A stretch of 64,000 nucleotides of DNA, from the NCBI GenBank assembly GCA_036278735.1, contig DASUKM010000044.1, positions 1 through 64,000 of the forward strand. The letters run 5' to 3'. A program made the position numbers and the translations under genes. The notes beneath the pieces were generated by a model that was not told the origin of the DNA, did not search any database, and saw nothing but the letters and a program-made list of their open reading frames with translations. The DNA comes from DASUKM01 sp036278735 (lineage in GTDB: Bacteria > Acidobacteriota > Vicinamibacteria > Vicinamibacterales > 2-12-FULL-66-21). Positions 27,849 to 37,207 of this stretch are shown piece after piece. The stretch's first letter is position 1. The number at the start of each line of letters is the position of its first letter.

Positions 27849-30709
27849 GCGAGTTGGGCCGTGTATTCCGGTTCGACGTTCTCGAAGAACACGCCCTGGA
27901 GCTGCCCGCGGGCGAGACGCGGCAGGCGCACGTCGAGCCGATGCGGGCGGTCGGGCGCGAGCGCCGACAGATCCGCGTAGAAGCCGACGAACGTACTGGG
28001 CTCCGGACGCACGGCAGAATACGCCTTGATCAACGGCATGGCGCGTCCGTCCACCGCCAGGCTGGCAGTCCAGGCGGCCTTCGGCTCCGCAATCTGGACG
28101 AACAGCAGCAGCCGCTCCGAGGCGAGCCACGGCGTGCGCAGGTCGTCGGCGGTCCACGGGATCGGCCACGCGCGGCGCCGCGCGGCCAGTTGATCGAAGA
28201 TGCGCCGCGGGATCGTGACGGTGCCCGAGATCACTCCGCCGTGGAAGTCCGACGGCACCTCCATCGCGGGCTGCATCTTGCGGAACGGCACGCCGGCAAA
28301 GTGCAGCCGGAGCCTGACGTGACCCGGCGTCGGCCGCTCGAAGTCGACGCGCACGCCGTTCACGCGCGCGGCGGCCGGGTGGAGGCCGGCGGGCAGCAGG
28401 ATGTCGGCCTCCGCGTCCGTGCCGGCGAGGCCACGCACCTCAGACAACGCGACCGTCGTGCCGCTCATCCGAGCGGATCCACGCACGCCCAGCAAGACGG
28501 GAGCGGTGATGGCGGCCGGCGCGGGGTCGATGCGCAGCACCAGGGCGGAGCCGCCGTCGATCTCCACGTGTACCGGCACGCCGTCATGCGGACGCGTGCC
28601 GTCGTCGGCGGCGAGCAGACGTCCTTCGTCAGGATAGATCTCGCGCAGCGTGTACGTGCCGCGGCCGCCGGCGAGGCCGATCGTCGCATCGAGGGGAAGC
28701 GCCGCGGTCATGCGCCGGCCGTTCGGGTTGAACAGGAACACGTAACCGCTGTCGCCGTCGATCGCTGAGGTGCCGTCCAGCTTTCCGATTGCCGGCTGGC
28801 CGAGAATGGTGCGCGTGTGGCGCAGGAAGCGCCGGTTCTCGGCTGTCCAGTCGATCCAGTGGCGGAACCATGCGATATCGGCGTCGGAGAAATGCCGGAA
28901 CTCCGCCTCGTCGCGCGCCGGGATCATGTCGATGACGTTGTTCAGCCCCGCGACGGCGATCGACGACAAGAGCGAGTAGCGCCAGCCGAGATAGTCCCAG
29001 TCGCGGCGCCGGAACGGCAGCAGCACGGTCCCCCGATCCGGCGTCTTCATCTGCGGCATGTCGCCCGTGTCGTCGCTGCGCGAGGTCTGGTGCGTGATGA
29101 AGCCGGGGAGGATTCGGCTCGGCGCGAACTGATAGTTGCGGTACCAGAACGCCGTGAAGCGCTCGCGGTCGGCCGCCACGCGGTCGACGTGCAGGTCCGG
29201 AAACGGGACGAAGCTTTCCGGCTGCTCGTCGGTCGAGGTCGGATGCGGGTAGCTCCCGGCCAGCCACGTCCATGGCCCGTAGAGCTGATACGCCTGACGC
29301 CCGTCGATCGCGATGCCGGGCAGCCGCGTGCGCAACCGCGCCATCACCCGCCGCCACCCGTACCACTGGGCGTATCGGCTCGCGCCCGGGTACGTCAGAA
29401 ACGTGTGGTCGAACGCGTAGCCACCGATGCCCGTACGGTCGTGGAACGCGACGAGTTCGTCGACGAGCCAGTTCTGGAAATCGCGGAAGCCGAGATTCGA
29501 GTAGCGGTGTCCGTTCGGCGCCGTCACGAGCCAGTCCGGATGACCCGCGAACGGCAGCACGGGATACACGTACGCCAGCAGCTTCACGTGCTTCGAGCGG
29601 GCGTAGTCGATCATCTCTCGGACGGATGATGGAACCGCGCTCGTGCGCGGGTCCCACTCCCCTTTTCGGATCCGCTGCCCGAGGCCGAGCCAGAGGACGT
29701 GCTCCCAGCTCCAGTCATCGATGCTGTCTTCGCGCCGCGAAAGCGCCGAGTTCGAGGGAGCGTAGAGAACGTATTGCGCCCCGAGCGCCGCCGCACGGTC
29801 GATCAACCGCTTGTATTCCGTGCGCCCTTCCGGGCGCGCGACGTCGATCTGGTAGTCGTTGGCGCACCAGCCGACCATCACGTCGAGCGGCGTTTTGCGC
29901 GGGTCGAGCAGGAACGCGCGGACGGCGTCGGTGAAGGCGGCGATTTCGGGCCGCTGAAGTCCCGGCTCCCCTGACGTCGCATCGAGCGTCCATTCGGGCT
30001 GCATCTTCGCGGGCAGCACGTGGGCGGGATCCTGACGGTACGGAATCAGCAGGGCGCGATCGCTCTCGAAGGGACCGTCGGCGGCGGCCCAGTCCATGTC
30101 CGGCGCATACGCGAGGCTGAAGCGCGCCCCCTCCCGCGTGAACGTCAGGAACGGGTTCTGCCCGATCGCCAGCAGCCCGCGGCCATCGACGAACCGGAGC
30201 GCCGCACCGTAATCGCCGGTCCCGAGCGACGGCCGCGGCGATTTCGGCACGAACACGTCGTGCGGCGCCTCGTCGAGCGTGTCCTGAAGGACGTCCACGT
30301 CGTCGACGTGGAACGCGTGCGCCGAGGACGGCGTGAAGACGAGCCGCTTGCTCACGAAGTGCCAGGACGGCTGCAACTCGTACTCGACCCGAATCGTGCC
30401 GGATGGCGCCGTCCAGGTGAAGACGACGAGCGCGCCAGAGATCGTCTCGCGTCGCGGCACCGGCAGGTCGGCGCTGTCGATCGTGCGGCCGCCGATCTTC
30501 AGTGCGAACCCGTCGTGGACGAACCGCACCGGCCGCGTGCTTTCGTGAAGCGCGAGGCTCGTCAGACCGCGTCCATCGAATTGCGCCGCGACGAACGGAT
30601 TGGTGAGGGCAGCGACGGGACGGGGCGGCTGGGTGCTGCGCGCCGCCACAAGCGGTGCCAGCACGAGTGCGGCAAGTCCCCACCGCCCAATTCGCCTCGT
30701 TGGTGTCAT
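27797..30709 (-). CDS. Secreted protein of unassigned glycoside-hydrolase-like type
   Basis: 970 aa. Signal-like N-terminus (RIGRWGLAALVLAPLVAARS). The middle (about 340-640) reads like a TIM-barrel sugar hydrolase: LLAYVYPVLPFAGHPDWL, FDHTFLTYPGASRY, IAIDGRQAYQLYGPWTW, YPHPTSTDEQPESF. This has the flavour of clan GH-D (GH27/31/36), but the canonical acid motifs were not located. The C-terminal third is beta-rich. The start at 30709 is chosen because AGGAG lies just upstream; the longer frame begins inside a MITE-like element. The last 15 or so residues derive from a type-B palindrome. It is placed between sugar hydrolases, so polysaccharide breakdown is likely but not proven. Confidence 0.6.
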   Translation of the reverse strand: MTPTRRIGRWGLAALVLAPLVAARSTQPPRPVAALTNPFVAAQFDGRGLTSLALHESTRPVRFVHDGFALKIGGRTIDSADLPVPRRETISGALVVFTWTAPSGTIRVEYELQPSWHFVSKRLVFTPSSAHAFHVDDVDVLQDTLDEAPHDVFVPKSPRPSLGTGDYGAALRFVDGRGLLAIGQNPFLTFTREGARFSLAYAPDMDWAAADGPFESDRALLIPYRQDPAHVLPAKMQPEWTLDATSGEPGLQRPEIAAFTDAVRAFLLDPRKTPLDVMVGWCANDYQIDVARPEGRTEYKRLIDRAAALGAQYVLYAPSNSALSRREDSIDDWSWEHVLWLGLGQRIRKGEWDPRTSAVPSSVREMIDYARSKHVKLLAYVYPVLPFAGHPDWLVTAPNGHRYSNLGFRDFQNWLVDELVAFHDRTGIGGYAFDHTFLTYPGASRYAQWYGWRRVMARLRTRLPGIAIDGRQAYQLYGPWTWLAGSYPHPTSTDEQPESFVPFPDLHVDRVAADRERFTAFWYRNYQFAPSRILPGFITHQTSRSDDTGDMPQMKTPDRGTVLLPFRRRDWDYLGWRYSLLSSIAVAGLNNVIDMIPARDEAEFRHFSDADIAWFRHWIDWTAENRRFLRHTRTILGQPAIGKLDGTSAIDGDSGYVFLFNPNGRRMTAALPLDATIGLAGGRGTYTLREIYPDEGRLLAADDGTRPHDGVPVHVEIDGGSALVLRIDPAPAAITAPVLLGVRGSARMSGTTVALSEVRGLAGTDAEADILLPAGLHPAAARVNGVRVDFERPTPGHVRLRLHFAGVPFRKMQPAMEVPSDFHGGVISGTVTIPRRIFDQLAARRRAWPIPWTADDLRTPWLASERLLLFVQIAEPKAAWTASLAVDGRAMPLIKAYSAVRPEPSTFVGFYADLSALAPDRPHRLDVRLPRLARGQLQGVFFENVEPEYTAQLAPGLKTRPTTGSPARSR

Positions 30710-30750
30710 CAGCTCCTGTCGCGCGCTCGCTTGTGGGTCAGCCCTTGACC

Positions 30751-31021
30751 CTGAATTATTCATGAATGAGCGCGACGCCGACGTCCATTCGCTCCGAAAA
30801 CCGTCATCCGCGGGTCGGAAAAACGCGGCTCCGGCTTATCGTCGTCCGAACGCGGTTTGGGGACCCCCATCCGGGGTCCCCAGCGCGGCACCCGCGCTGG
30901 GGTGGCGTCCCCAAACCCTGTCGCTGGCCTGCGCCGCATTTTTCGTGTGCCTGACGGCCCGCTACTACGGTTTTCTCCACGAACGAACCTCGTCATCACC
31001 AGGTGTTCATGAATAATTCAG
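30751..31021. mobile_element. MITE-like element with 16-bp terminal inverted repeats
   Basis: CTGAATTATTCATGAA (30751-30766) and its exact complement (31006-31021) bound a 271-bp non-coding unit. Its centre (30850-30920) folds into a large hairpin with GTTTGGGGAC / GTCCCCAAAC outer arms and inner palindromes. CAGCCCTT occurs on both sides (30739-30746 and 31019-31026). The outer flanks are the two halves of a type-A palindrome, as if the unit had inserted into one. No transposase is present, so it would be non-autonomous. Confidence 0.65.
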
Positions 31022-31038
31022 CCCTTTATGGGCTGACC
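31019..31038. repeat. Type-A palindrome, interrupted copy
   Basis: CAGCCCTTTATGGGCTG matches the copy at 24844. Its left half (GGGTCAGCCCTT at 30735-30746) is separated from it by the MITE-like element. It lies at the 3' end of the GH51 gene. Confidence 0.6.
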
Positions 31039-31074
31039 AGACCGTCAGGGTTCGCCCGCACGCCGCACCCCGCG

Positions 31075-32625
31075 CTACCTGATCTGCAGCCGCAGGATCG
31101 TCAGCGAGTGCGCCGGGAAAGGGAACTCGAATGCCCCGTCGTGCGTGTCAATCGACACGTTGCGCGTCGTCGGGCGCACCTTGTGGTCGTCGCCAAACGT
31201 GTTGACCGCCTTCAGGTCGGCATTGTCCATCTGCCACACCTCGGCCGCCGGCGCGATCGGCTTGTCCTGGATTTCGATCGCCGCGGTCAGGTCGCGCGCT
31301 TTGCTGCGATTCAAAACGTTCACGTACAGCGTGCGGCCGGCCGAATCGATCGTGGACGACACGTCGAGATACGCGATCGGCTGCTGCGGCCGGTTGGGCA
31401 GCGTGTAGGTCGGCGACGAGACCCACGCGTCGAGCGACGTGTTGCCGCGCTGCTTCCCGTATTCCGCGATTGGAAAGAAGATCGTCTGCAGATAGAGACC
31501 CTGCTCGTTCGTCATGATGGGCGCGATGACGTTCACCATCTGGGCGAGGTTCGCCATCTTGACGACGTCGGCGTGGCGGATGAAGGTGTTGAAGAACATG
31601 CCCATCGCGAGGGCGTCCTCGAAGTTGTAGACCTCCTCCAGCAGCTCGCGGCTGCCGGTTCGATACCAGACGTTCCACTCGTCGTAGGCGATCGAGATGG
31701 GCCGCGGGTTCGGGCCCGTCCGTACCTCGCGGATGAGGGCCGCGGTCGTCTCGATGTAGCGTTCGAGATTCTGCTGCGACGCGCCGAGGAACCGCTCGAG
31801 ATCGTTGTCGCGGTCGCCGATGTAGGTATGCAGTGCGATGTAGTCGACGGTGTTCCGCAGCGTCTCGAGCACCGTACGGTTCCACCCGATCCAGTCGGCG
31901 CCGTAGTTGCTCGATCCGCTGGCGACGAGCTTGATGGTGGGATCGACAGCGCGCATCGCCTTCCCCGCCTCGAGCGCGAAGCGCGCGTACTCGTCGGCGG
32001 ACTTGTGTCCGAGCTGCCACGGGCCGTCGATCTCGTTGCCGAGCGCCCAGTACTTCACGCCGTACGGCGCGTCGTGTCCGTTCTTCCGACGCTGGTCCGC
32101 CCAGTATGTGTGCTTCGCTTCGTTGGTGTACTCGACCCAGTACCGCGCCTCGTCTATCGTGCCGAGCCCGAGGTTCACCGTGACGTACGGCTCGATGTGC
32201 ATCAGCTCGCAGTAGCGCAGGAACTCGTCGGTGCCGAAGCGGTTCGACTCGAGCGCGTCCCAGGCGAGATCCTTGCGCACCGGCCGCGCGTCCTTCGGCC
32301 CGATCCCGTCCATCCAGTTGTAGCCGGACGAGAAGTTGCCGCCGGGCCACCGCAGGATGGTGACGCCGAGCTGGTGGACGGCGTCCATCACGTCGCGGCG
32401 GTAGCCGTTCGCATCCGACAGCGGGCTTCCCTCTTCGTACAGACCGCCGTAGATCATCCGGCCGAGATGTTCGGCGAAGTTGCCGAAGACGAGCGGATCG
32501 ACCTGGCCGATGGTGCGGTCGGGATCGATCTTGATGCGGGCGGTCGCCGGCGGCGACTGCGGAGCCGCGCCGGCCGTCAGGGTTGCGGCGACGAGCAGCG
32601 CCGCGGCGAGCAGCGGTTTCGGCAC
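31075..32625 (-). CDS. Secreted GH51 alpha-L-arabinofuranosidase
   Basis: 516 aa. Signal peptide MPKPLLAAALLVAATLTAGA. GH51 landmarks: DPLVFGNFAEHLGRMIYGGLYEEGS, ILRWPGGNFSSGYNW, KYWALGNEIDGPWQLGHK with the acid/base Glu, ALHTYIGDRDND, and IAYDEWNVWYR with the nucleophile Glu. It cleaves terminal alpha-L-arabinofuranosyl units from arabinan or arabinoxylan, here extracytoplasmically. The start is GTG at 32625; a TAGAAT box lies seven bases upstream, so the transcript may be leaderless. It is a likely source of arabinose for the transporter and araB/araD genes further on. Confidence 0.95.
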   Translation of the reverse strand: MPKPLLAAALLVAATLTAGAAPQSPPATARIKIDPDRTIGQVDPLVFGNFAEHLGRMIYGGLYEEGSPLSDANGYRRDVMDAVHQLGVTILRWPGGNFSSGYNWMDGIGPKDARPVRKDLAWDALESNRFGTDEFLRYCELMHIEPYVTVNLGLGTIDEARYWVEYTNEAKHTYWADQRRKNGHDAPYGVKYWALGNEIDGPWQLGHKSADEYARFALEAGKAMRAVDPTIKLVASGSSNYGADWIGWNRTVLETLRNTVDYIALHTYIGDRDNDLERFLGASQQNLERYIETTAALIREVRTGPNPRPISIAYDEWNVWYRTGSRELLEEVYNFEDALAMGMFFNTFIRHADVVKMANLAQMVNVIAPIMTNEQGLYLQTIFFPIAEYGKQRGNTSLDAWVSSPTYTLPNRPQQPIAYLDVSSTIDSAGRTLYVNVLNRSKARDLTAAIEIQDKPIAPAAEVWQMDNADLKAVNTFGDDHKVRPTTRNVSIDTHDGAFEFPFPAHSLTILRLQIR

Positions 32626-32632
32626 GGCGCCG

Positions 32633-32638
32633 ATTCTA
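32633..32638 (-). promoter_or_regulatory. -10 box of the GH51 gene, leaderless geometry
   Basis: TAGAAT on the minus strand followed by seven bases and then the GTG start. No ribosome site is possible in between. The -35 is not evident. Confidence 0.4.
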
Positions 32639-32830
32639 GCGCGATTCTCTTCATCAGATCTCGTCTCGCCATCGCCAGATCTCGGCCGCGATCCTCAGCC
32701 TGCGCGACGACGCTCGGATTCCGAACGCGACGAGGTTTCTGGCGAAGGGCCGCATTCGGCGGGAGGTGCCGGGGCTGGTCAACAGGGAAGCCGGCGGCAC
32801 GGCGTCGATGTCAGCACGATGGCCGGCGCG

Positions 32831-32850
32831 GCAGGTCTGAAGACCCGGCC
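32831..32850. repeat. Type-B palindrome, imperfect
   Basis: GCAGGTCTGAAGACCCGGCC, one arm decayed, immediately at the 3' end of the LIC_10091-like gene. Confidence 0.65.
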
Positions 32851-33980
32851 TACTTCGAGATCCCGATCACGTCCTCGTAGCCGCGGATGCGGCCGTCGTT
32901 GACGGCGTCGAGCAGCGTCGCAATGGGATTGAGGAGCGTCGCGGAGGGAAAGGCGGAGGTCGACGAGGGATACCAGTAGCCCGAGTTCATGAACGACGCC
33001 CGGATGAACGTGCTCTCGCCGTCGATCGGCAGGCTGGCGACGTTGGCGTAGAACTCCTGCCACTCCGTGCCGCGGAACAGGTACTGCTCCACGTTCGACG
33101 TATAGAACGCCTCGACCGACGTGCCGTGGTCGCGCAGGTAGGCCCCCACCGCGCGCAGCGCCCGCGGACCCGCGAAGTCGCCGACGACCGGGACGATCAG
33201 GTTGCTGCGCTCGTACTCGCGCAGCACGCGATAGTTCGCCTCGGTCGCGAGATAACTTCGCTGCATGCCGTTGCCGTCGGTTTCGCTCATCAATTCGCGG
33301 TACGTCGGAAACCGCGCCCAGCCGCCCCGCGGAAACGAGTACGCGATGCCCGGCCCGCTCGAAAAGAACGCGCGGTACACGTAATCGATCCCCCGCACGT
33401 CGTCGGGCGACAGCTTGAAACCGTGGCGGTTGACGAGCTGGTGGACGATGTCCTTCAGGTTGCGGTCGTAGAGCCGTTGATCCGCGGGGGCGCGATCGAG
33501 CGCGTCGAAGAGTTCGGCGGCGGTCGAGGAGGGGCCGACGCCGGCGGGCCGCCGCCGCGAGAAGAGGCGCGAGACGAAGTCCACGCGCGTCGGGGACTGC
33601 TCGATGACCGCCTTGTACATCAGGTGCAGCAGCAGGTTCTCGCGCCGGATGTCGACGATGAAGGCGACGCGCGGGTGCAGCGCCACGATGTAGGTGAAAT
33701 TCTGGTCGGGCCCGACGCCGAGATACGCGCCCGCCGACCCGTTGTGCCGCAGCAGCGTCGGGATGACGTGCTGGAACGCCGTCTCGTTCGACACGAGATT
33801 GTCGGACCGGAAATACCCGCCCGGCTCGGAGAAGCCGGTGCTCATGGACCAGAACGCGCGATCGGTGAGCTGGCCGGGAAGCGACTCGGTGACCGCGCGC
33901 GGCGATCGGCTGAAACAGAGCGCCGAAATCGCAAGCGTCAGGGCCGCAAGACGGACCGCCGTGGTTCGAGAGGATCTCAT
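32850..33980 (-). CDS. LIC_10091-like hypothetical secreted protein
   Basis: 376 aa with a signal-like N-terminus (TAVRLAALTLAISALCFS). Conserved-looking blocks are FSEPGGYFRSDNLVSNETAFQHVIP, VGPDQNFTYIVALHPRVAFIVDIRREN, PTYRELMSETDGNGMQRSYLA and VVGDFAGPRALRAVGAYLRDHG. These resemble the LIC_10091 family first seen in Leptospira, a Rossmann-like fold of unknown activity; this identification is from memory and moderate at best. It is followed on the same strand by the GH51 gene after 224 bp and preceded by the DUF4159 gene with 19 bp between them. Confidence 0.6.
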   Translation of the reverse strand: MRSSRTTAVRLAALTLAISALCFSRSPRAVTESLPGQLTDRAFWSMSTGFSEPGGYFRSDNLVSNETAFQHVIPTLLRHNGSAGAYLGVGPDQNFTYIVALHPRVAFIVDIRRENLLLHLMYKAVIEQSPTRVDFVSRLFSRRRPAGVGPSSTAAELFDALDRAPADQRLYDRNLKDIVHQLVNRHGFKLSPDDVRGIDYVYRAFFSSGPGIAYSFPRGGWARFPTYRELMSETDGNGMQRSYLATEANYRVLREYERSNLIVPVVGDFAGPRALRAVGAYLRDHGTSVEAFYTSNVEQYLFRGTEWQEFYANVASLPIDGESTFIRASFMNSGYWYPSSTSAFPSATLLNPIATLLDAVNDGRIRGYEDVIGISK

Positions 33981-33999
33981 GATGCCGGCGCCGGGGGCG

Positions 34000-34803
34000 T
34001 CAGTGCGTCATCGCGTAGACGACGTAGTTGACGCCGAGCTTGTACGCCTCGTTCGAGAGGTCGATCGGGACGAACCCGGTGTCGGACCACTCCCAGTATT
34101 GCGAGACGTCGTTGTTGAAGTTGGCGATGAACTGCAGCGGGCGCGACTGGTCGTTGTTCGGGAACATCCCGTAGAACTCGGCCGGCCCGCCGCGGTCGTA
34201 CGCCTGGATGAAATCGAGCGTCGGAATGTCGAAGAAGGCGTGGAAGATCGGATGCTTGACGTCGAGGCGGATCAGGTGCTCGCCCGGCAGCACGCGCGCC
34301 ATCGTGGCCTGGAAGTTCTCCCAGTCGTACGGCCCGCGGAAGTCGTCGAAGATGATGAAGCCCCCCTTCTGCAGATACGCGCGCAGGTTGAGCGCTTCCT
34401 TGTCGTTCAGCACCATGTAGCCCGGTTCCGCCGCGTAGACGAGCGGATACCGGAACAGATCCAGCGAACCCACGTCGACGACCTTCGTGCCGTCGAGGTG
34501 CGGATCGATATTCGTGATGCCGTTCAGGATTTTCGTCAGGTTCGTTTCGGACCGGCTGCCCTCACGGATGGGCAGGTAGCCGTGCGCCCACGCGGGCAGG
34601 CCGCCGTAGTAATAGCCGCCCGGGCCGGTCGTGAACTTCAGACGCGCGAACGTGAAGCGGCCGTCGTAGTGCGGCGCCGGATCGATCGGGACGTCGATCG
34701 GCTGGGACCGGAACCAGCGGCGCTGCGCATAGGCGGTGATCGCCCCCACAGCAACGACGAGCGCGACCGTTACAGGCAGGAGCATCCACCGTCGTCTGGC
34801 CAT
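34000..34803 (-). CDS. DUF4159-domain protein
   Basis: 267 aa. An N-terminal membrane anchor or signal (WMLLPVTVALVVAVGAITAYA) is followed by the DUF4159 domain: FTFARLKFTTGPGG, GSLDLFRYPLVYAAEPGYMVLNDKEALNLRAYLQKGGFIIFDDF, and a tail FIANFNNDVSQYWEW. The domain resembles glutamine-amidotransferase-like folds and is common in Acidobacteriota and Planctomycetota; its function is unknown. The start at 34803 (MARRRWML) precedes the anchor; the longer frame extends into an unrelated region. It probably forms a unit with the LIC_10091-like gene 19 bp downstream. Confidence 0.8.
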   Translation of the reverse strand: MARRRWMLLPVTVALVVAVGAITAYAQRRWFRSQPIDVPIDPAPHYDGRFTFARLKFTTGPGGYYYGGLPAWAHGYLPIREGSRSETNLTKILNGITNIDPHLDGTKVVDVGSLDLFRYPLVYAAEPGYMVLNDKEALNLRAYLQKGGFIIFDDFRGPYDWENFQATMARVLPGEHLIRLDVKHPIFHAFFDIPTLDFIQAYDRGGPAEFYGMFPNNDQSRPLQFIANFNNDVSQYWEWSDTGFVPIDLSNEAYKLGVNYVVYAMTH

Positions 34804-34874
34804 CGCCCACTTCCCGGCGCGCGAGGCGCGCCATGGCCGCAGTGTACTACGATCGCGCCGCTCGGGCGCCGTGC

Positions 34875-37112
34875 TTACAAGCGCACGGTGAGGGGTCGGC
34901 CGTCGAACATCATCCGGTGGGGCGCGCCGCCGTGCAGGCGGGCGTCGATCGCGCGCGGCAGCGGCGACAACATGCGCGAACCGGGCGCCAGCCGCAGCGA
35001 GAGCGTGCGCGGTCCTTCCGACCATCGTGCCTGAATCCCGGTCCAGGCGCCGTCGCGGTACTCGAACGACTCGCCGTCGTCCAGGTAAATCAGGAACGCG
35101 CCGTCGGCCCCGGGATAGACGTCGAGCGAAAGCGGCGCCGGCGAGAGTTCACCCGTGTACTGCTTGGCCGGACCCATGGGGATGATGCTTCCCGCACGCA
35201 CGTAGAGCGGCAGCGTCGCGAGATCGACGGCCCGCGACACTTCGCGGCCGCCGGCGACGCGTTCCCCGGTCCAGAAGTCGAACCAGTCGCCGTCGGGCAG
35301 GTACAGGCGGCGCGCGGACGCCCCCTTCTCCGTGACGGGTGCGACGAGGATGTCGCGCCCCCACAGGAATTCGTCGCCGCGCGCCACCGCAACCGGATCG
35401 CCCGGATAGTGCAGCCAGAGCGCGCGCATCATGGGGAGGCCCGTCTGACAGGTGTCGCGCGCGATCGAGTACGTGTACGGCAGCAGGCGATATCGCAGGT
35501 CGAGGTACTGCCGGCAGATTGGCTCGACCTGCTTGTTGTGCATCTCCGCCGGGTCGGGATGGAAGCCCTTCGTCTCGTCGGGGCCGCCGTCGCCGCCGTC
35601 CCATCCCCACGGCAGGTGCAGATGCCAGTCGCGTCCATGGGATCGGAACAGGGGGCAGAAGGCGCCGAACTGGAACCAGCGCACGAACAGTTCGCCGGTG
35701 AATTCGGCGGTCGGGACGAAGCCGCCGATGTCGGTGCCCCAGTACGGAATGCCGGAGAGGCCGCAGTTGATCGCCACCGGAACGTGCGTGGCGAGCGTTT
35801 CCCAGCGCGACTGCACGTCCCCCGACCACAGAAACGCGCCGTAGCGCTGCATGCCGGGCGCGCCGTTGCGATGCAGCGCGAACGGGCGCTCGTCGGGACG
35901 CCAGAGCTGTGGACCCTCCCAGTACATGCGGATGCGCTCGAGGCGCGACGGCGCGTCGAACCCGTCGCCCTGATCGGGCCACCAGCCATCCACGCCGAGA
36001 TCCATCAGCGGCTTGTGGTACGGCCAGTAACATCCCACGCTTCGCTCGGCCGGCCACTTGCCATCGGGTGTCCGGCCGCTCGGCTCCGGGTGCTCGCACG
36101 AATCGTTGACCGTCCCCGTCAGGTGCCGTCCTTCGATGACGACGTGGAGGACGACCTTGTAGTGCATCGCGTGGAGCTGATCGATGGTCCGCGCGGGGTG
36201 CGGAAAATTCGCCTGGTTCCAGGTGAATTCGCCGTTGTGCGTGTTCCAGCCGGACGGCGAGAAGTCGGTCCCGAGATAGATGAGCGCGTCGCACGGGAGC
36301 TTCTTCGCGCGCATCGTGCGGGCGACCGACATCACCTCGTCGGGGCCGGCGAGCGTGCGATGCGACTGGAGATAGCCGAACGTCCAGAGGGCCGGCAGCT
36401 CCGGCATTCCTGTGATGCGCGCGTACTCGCGCATGACGACCTCCGGATGGCGGGAGGCGACCACGAAGACATCGAGCGGCAGCGTGGCCCCCTGAGGATC
36501 GAACCGCCCTTCCGTTCCGCTGAGATCGAACGACCCGTACGGCTGGTGGACGAACATCGCCCAGCCGGCGGTGCCGATCAGCCACTGGATCGGGACGCGC
36601 CCGCCGTGCGTCGCGAGCTGATAGCCGCCCTGCCCATTCCGAAGCGGATACACGTTCCCGCGGCGATCGAATTGCGGTCCGCCTTCGCCGAAGCCGAGCA
36701 CCGGAGCGGTCCCGAGGGTGAAGGTCATTCCGGGGCTGTCGGGATCGAGCGCGAGCCGTTGCACCCTGTCCCCGGCGGCGCTGGCGACGTCGATGACGGA
36801 ACCGTCCGAGGAGACGCGCACGACGAGGTCGCCCGACCGCACGCGCGCGAGATCGGACGGATCCGACGAGTGCCGGATGGGTGTCCCCTCGGCCACGAGC
36901 GCGCCATCGTCGGCCACGGCGGCGCCGCGCGGCGTCACCGTGATCCGCACCGTCGAGCCGCTGATCGAGCGAAGCACGATCTCGACGTCCTGCCCCGCCA
37001 GGCGCAGCGGCGCGCCGGCGGCATCGAGCGCCGACCGGAACAGCAGCGCGCCGCCAGCCGCCGTCAACCACCCGATGGCGTCTCGTCGCGTGATGCCGCC
37101 GTCCTTACTCAT
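34875..37112 (-). CDS. Tat-exported GH31 alpha-glucosidase/xylosidase-like enzyme
   Basis: 745 aa. A twin-arginine signal is visible (ITRRDAIGWLTAAGGALLF). GH31 features: the N-terminal beta domain with PVLGFGEGGPQFDRRG, the barrel with LPALWTFGYLQSH, DALIYLGTDFSPSGWN, LGVDGWWPDQGD (nucleophile-region Asp), FLWSGDVQSRWETL, GIPYWGTDIGGF, and the C-terminal RYRLLPYTYSIA. GH31 enzymes act on alpha-glucosides or alpha-xylosides; the substrate cannot be told. The start at 37112 has GGGGA upstream; an in-frame ATG at 37139 is less likely. It is divergent from the next gene. Confidence 0.93.
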   Translation of the reverse strand: MSKDGGITRRDAIGWLTAAGGALLFRSALDAAGAPLRLAGQDVEIVLRSISGSTVRITVTPRGAAVADDGALVAEGTPIRHSSDPSDLARVRSGDLVVRVSSDGSVIDVASAAGDRVQRLALDPDSPGMTFTLGTAPVLGFGEGGPQFDRRGNVYPLRNGQGGYQLATHGGRVPIQWLIGTAGWAMFVHQPYGSFDLSGTEGRFDPQGATLPLDVFVVASRHPEVVMREYARITGMPELPALWTFGYLQSHRTLAGPDEVMSVARTMRAKKLPCDALIYLGTDFSPSGWNTHNGEFTWNQANFPHPARTIDQLHAMHYKVVLHVVIEGRHLTGTVNDSCEHPEPSGRTPDGKWPAERSVGCYWPYHKPLMDLGVDGWWPDQGDGFDAPSRLERIRMYWEGPQLWRPDERPFALHRNGAPGMQRYGAFLWSGDVQSRWETLATHVPVAINCGLSGIPYWGTDIGGFVPTAEFTGELFVRWFQFGAFCPLFRSHGRDWHLHLPWGWDGGDGGPDETKGFHPDPAEMHNKQVEPICRQYLDLRYRLLPYTYSIARDTCQTGLPMMRALWLHYPGDPVAVARGDEFLWGRDILVAPVTEKGASARRLYLPDGDWFDFWTGERVAGGREVSRAVDLATLPLYVRAGSIIPMGPAKQYTGELSPAPLSLDVYPGADGAFLIYLDDGESFEYRDGAWTGIQARWSEGPRTLSLRLAPGSRMLSPLPRAIDARLHGGAPHRMMFDGRPLTVRL

Positions 37113-37191
37113 GTCTGTCCCCGGGTCATCATTACTCAATGCGCGCGGGGCGCCACCCCCTCGCGCGCTCCCCCGCCCCCCGCCAGTCCGC

Positions 37192-37197
37192 TATGAT
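37192..37197 (+). promoter_or_regulatory. -10 box of the Tat-exported hydrolase-like gene
   Basis: TATGAT ends ten bases before the ATG at 37208, the same distance as in hemH. This argues against the upstream in-frame ATG at 37193, which would lie within the box. Confidence 0.4.
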
Positions 37198-37207
37198 GAC
37201 CGCCATC

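Noticed and set aside
32640..32835. Short plus-strand frame (LRDDARIPNATRF...) between GH51 and the LIC_10091-like gene
   Set aside because: It reads like protein for about 50 residues but has no ATG, GTG or ribosome site and no family I know. It may be a relict, but support is too thin for a feature.
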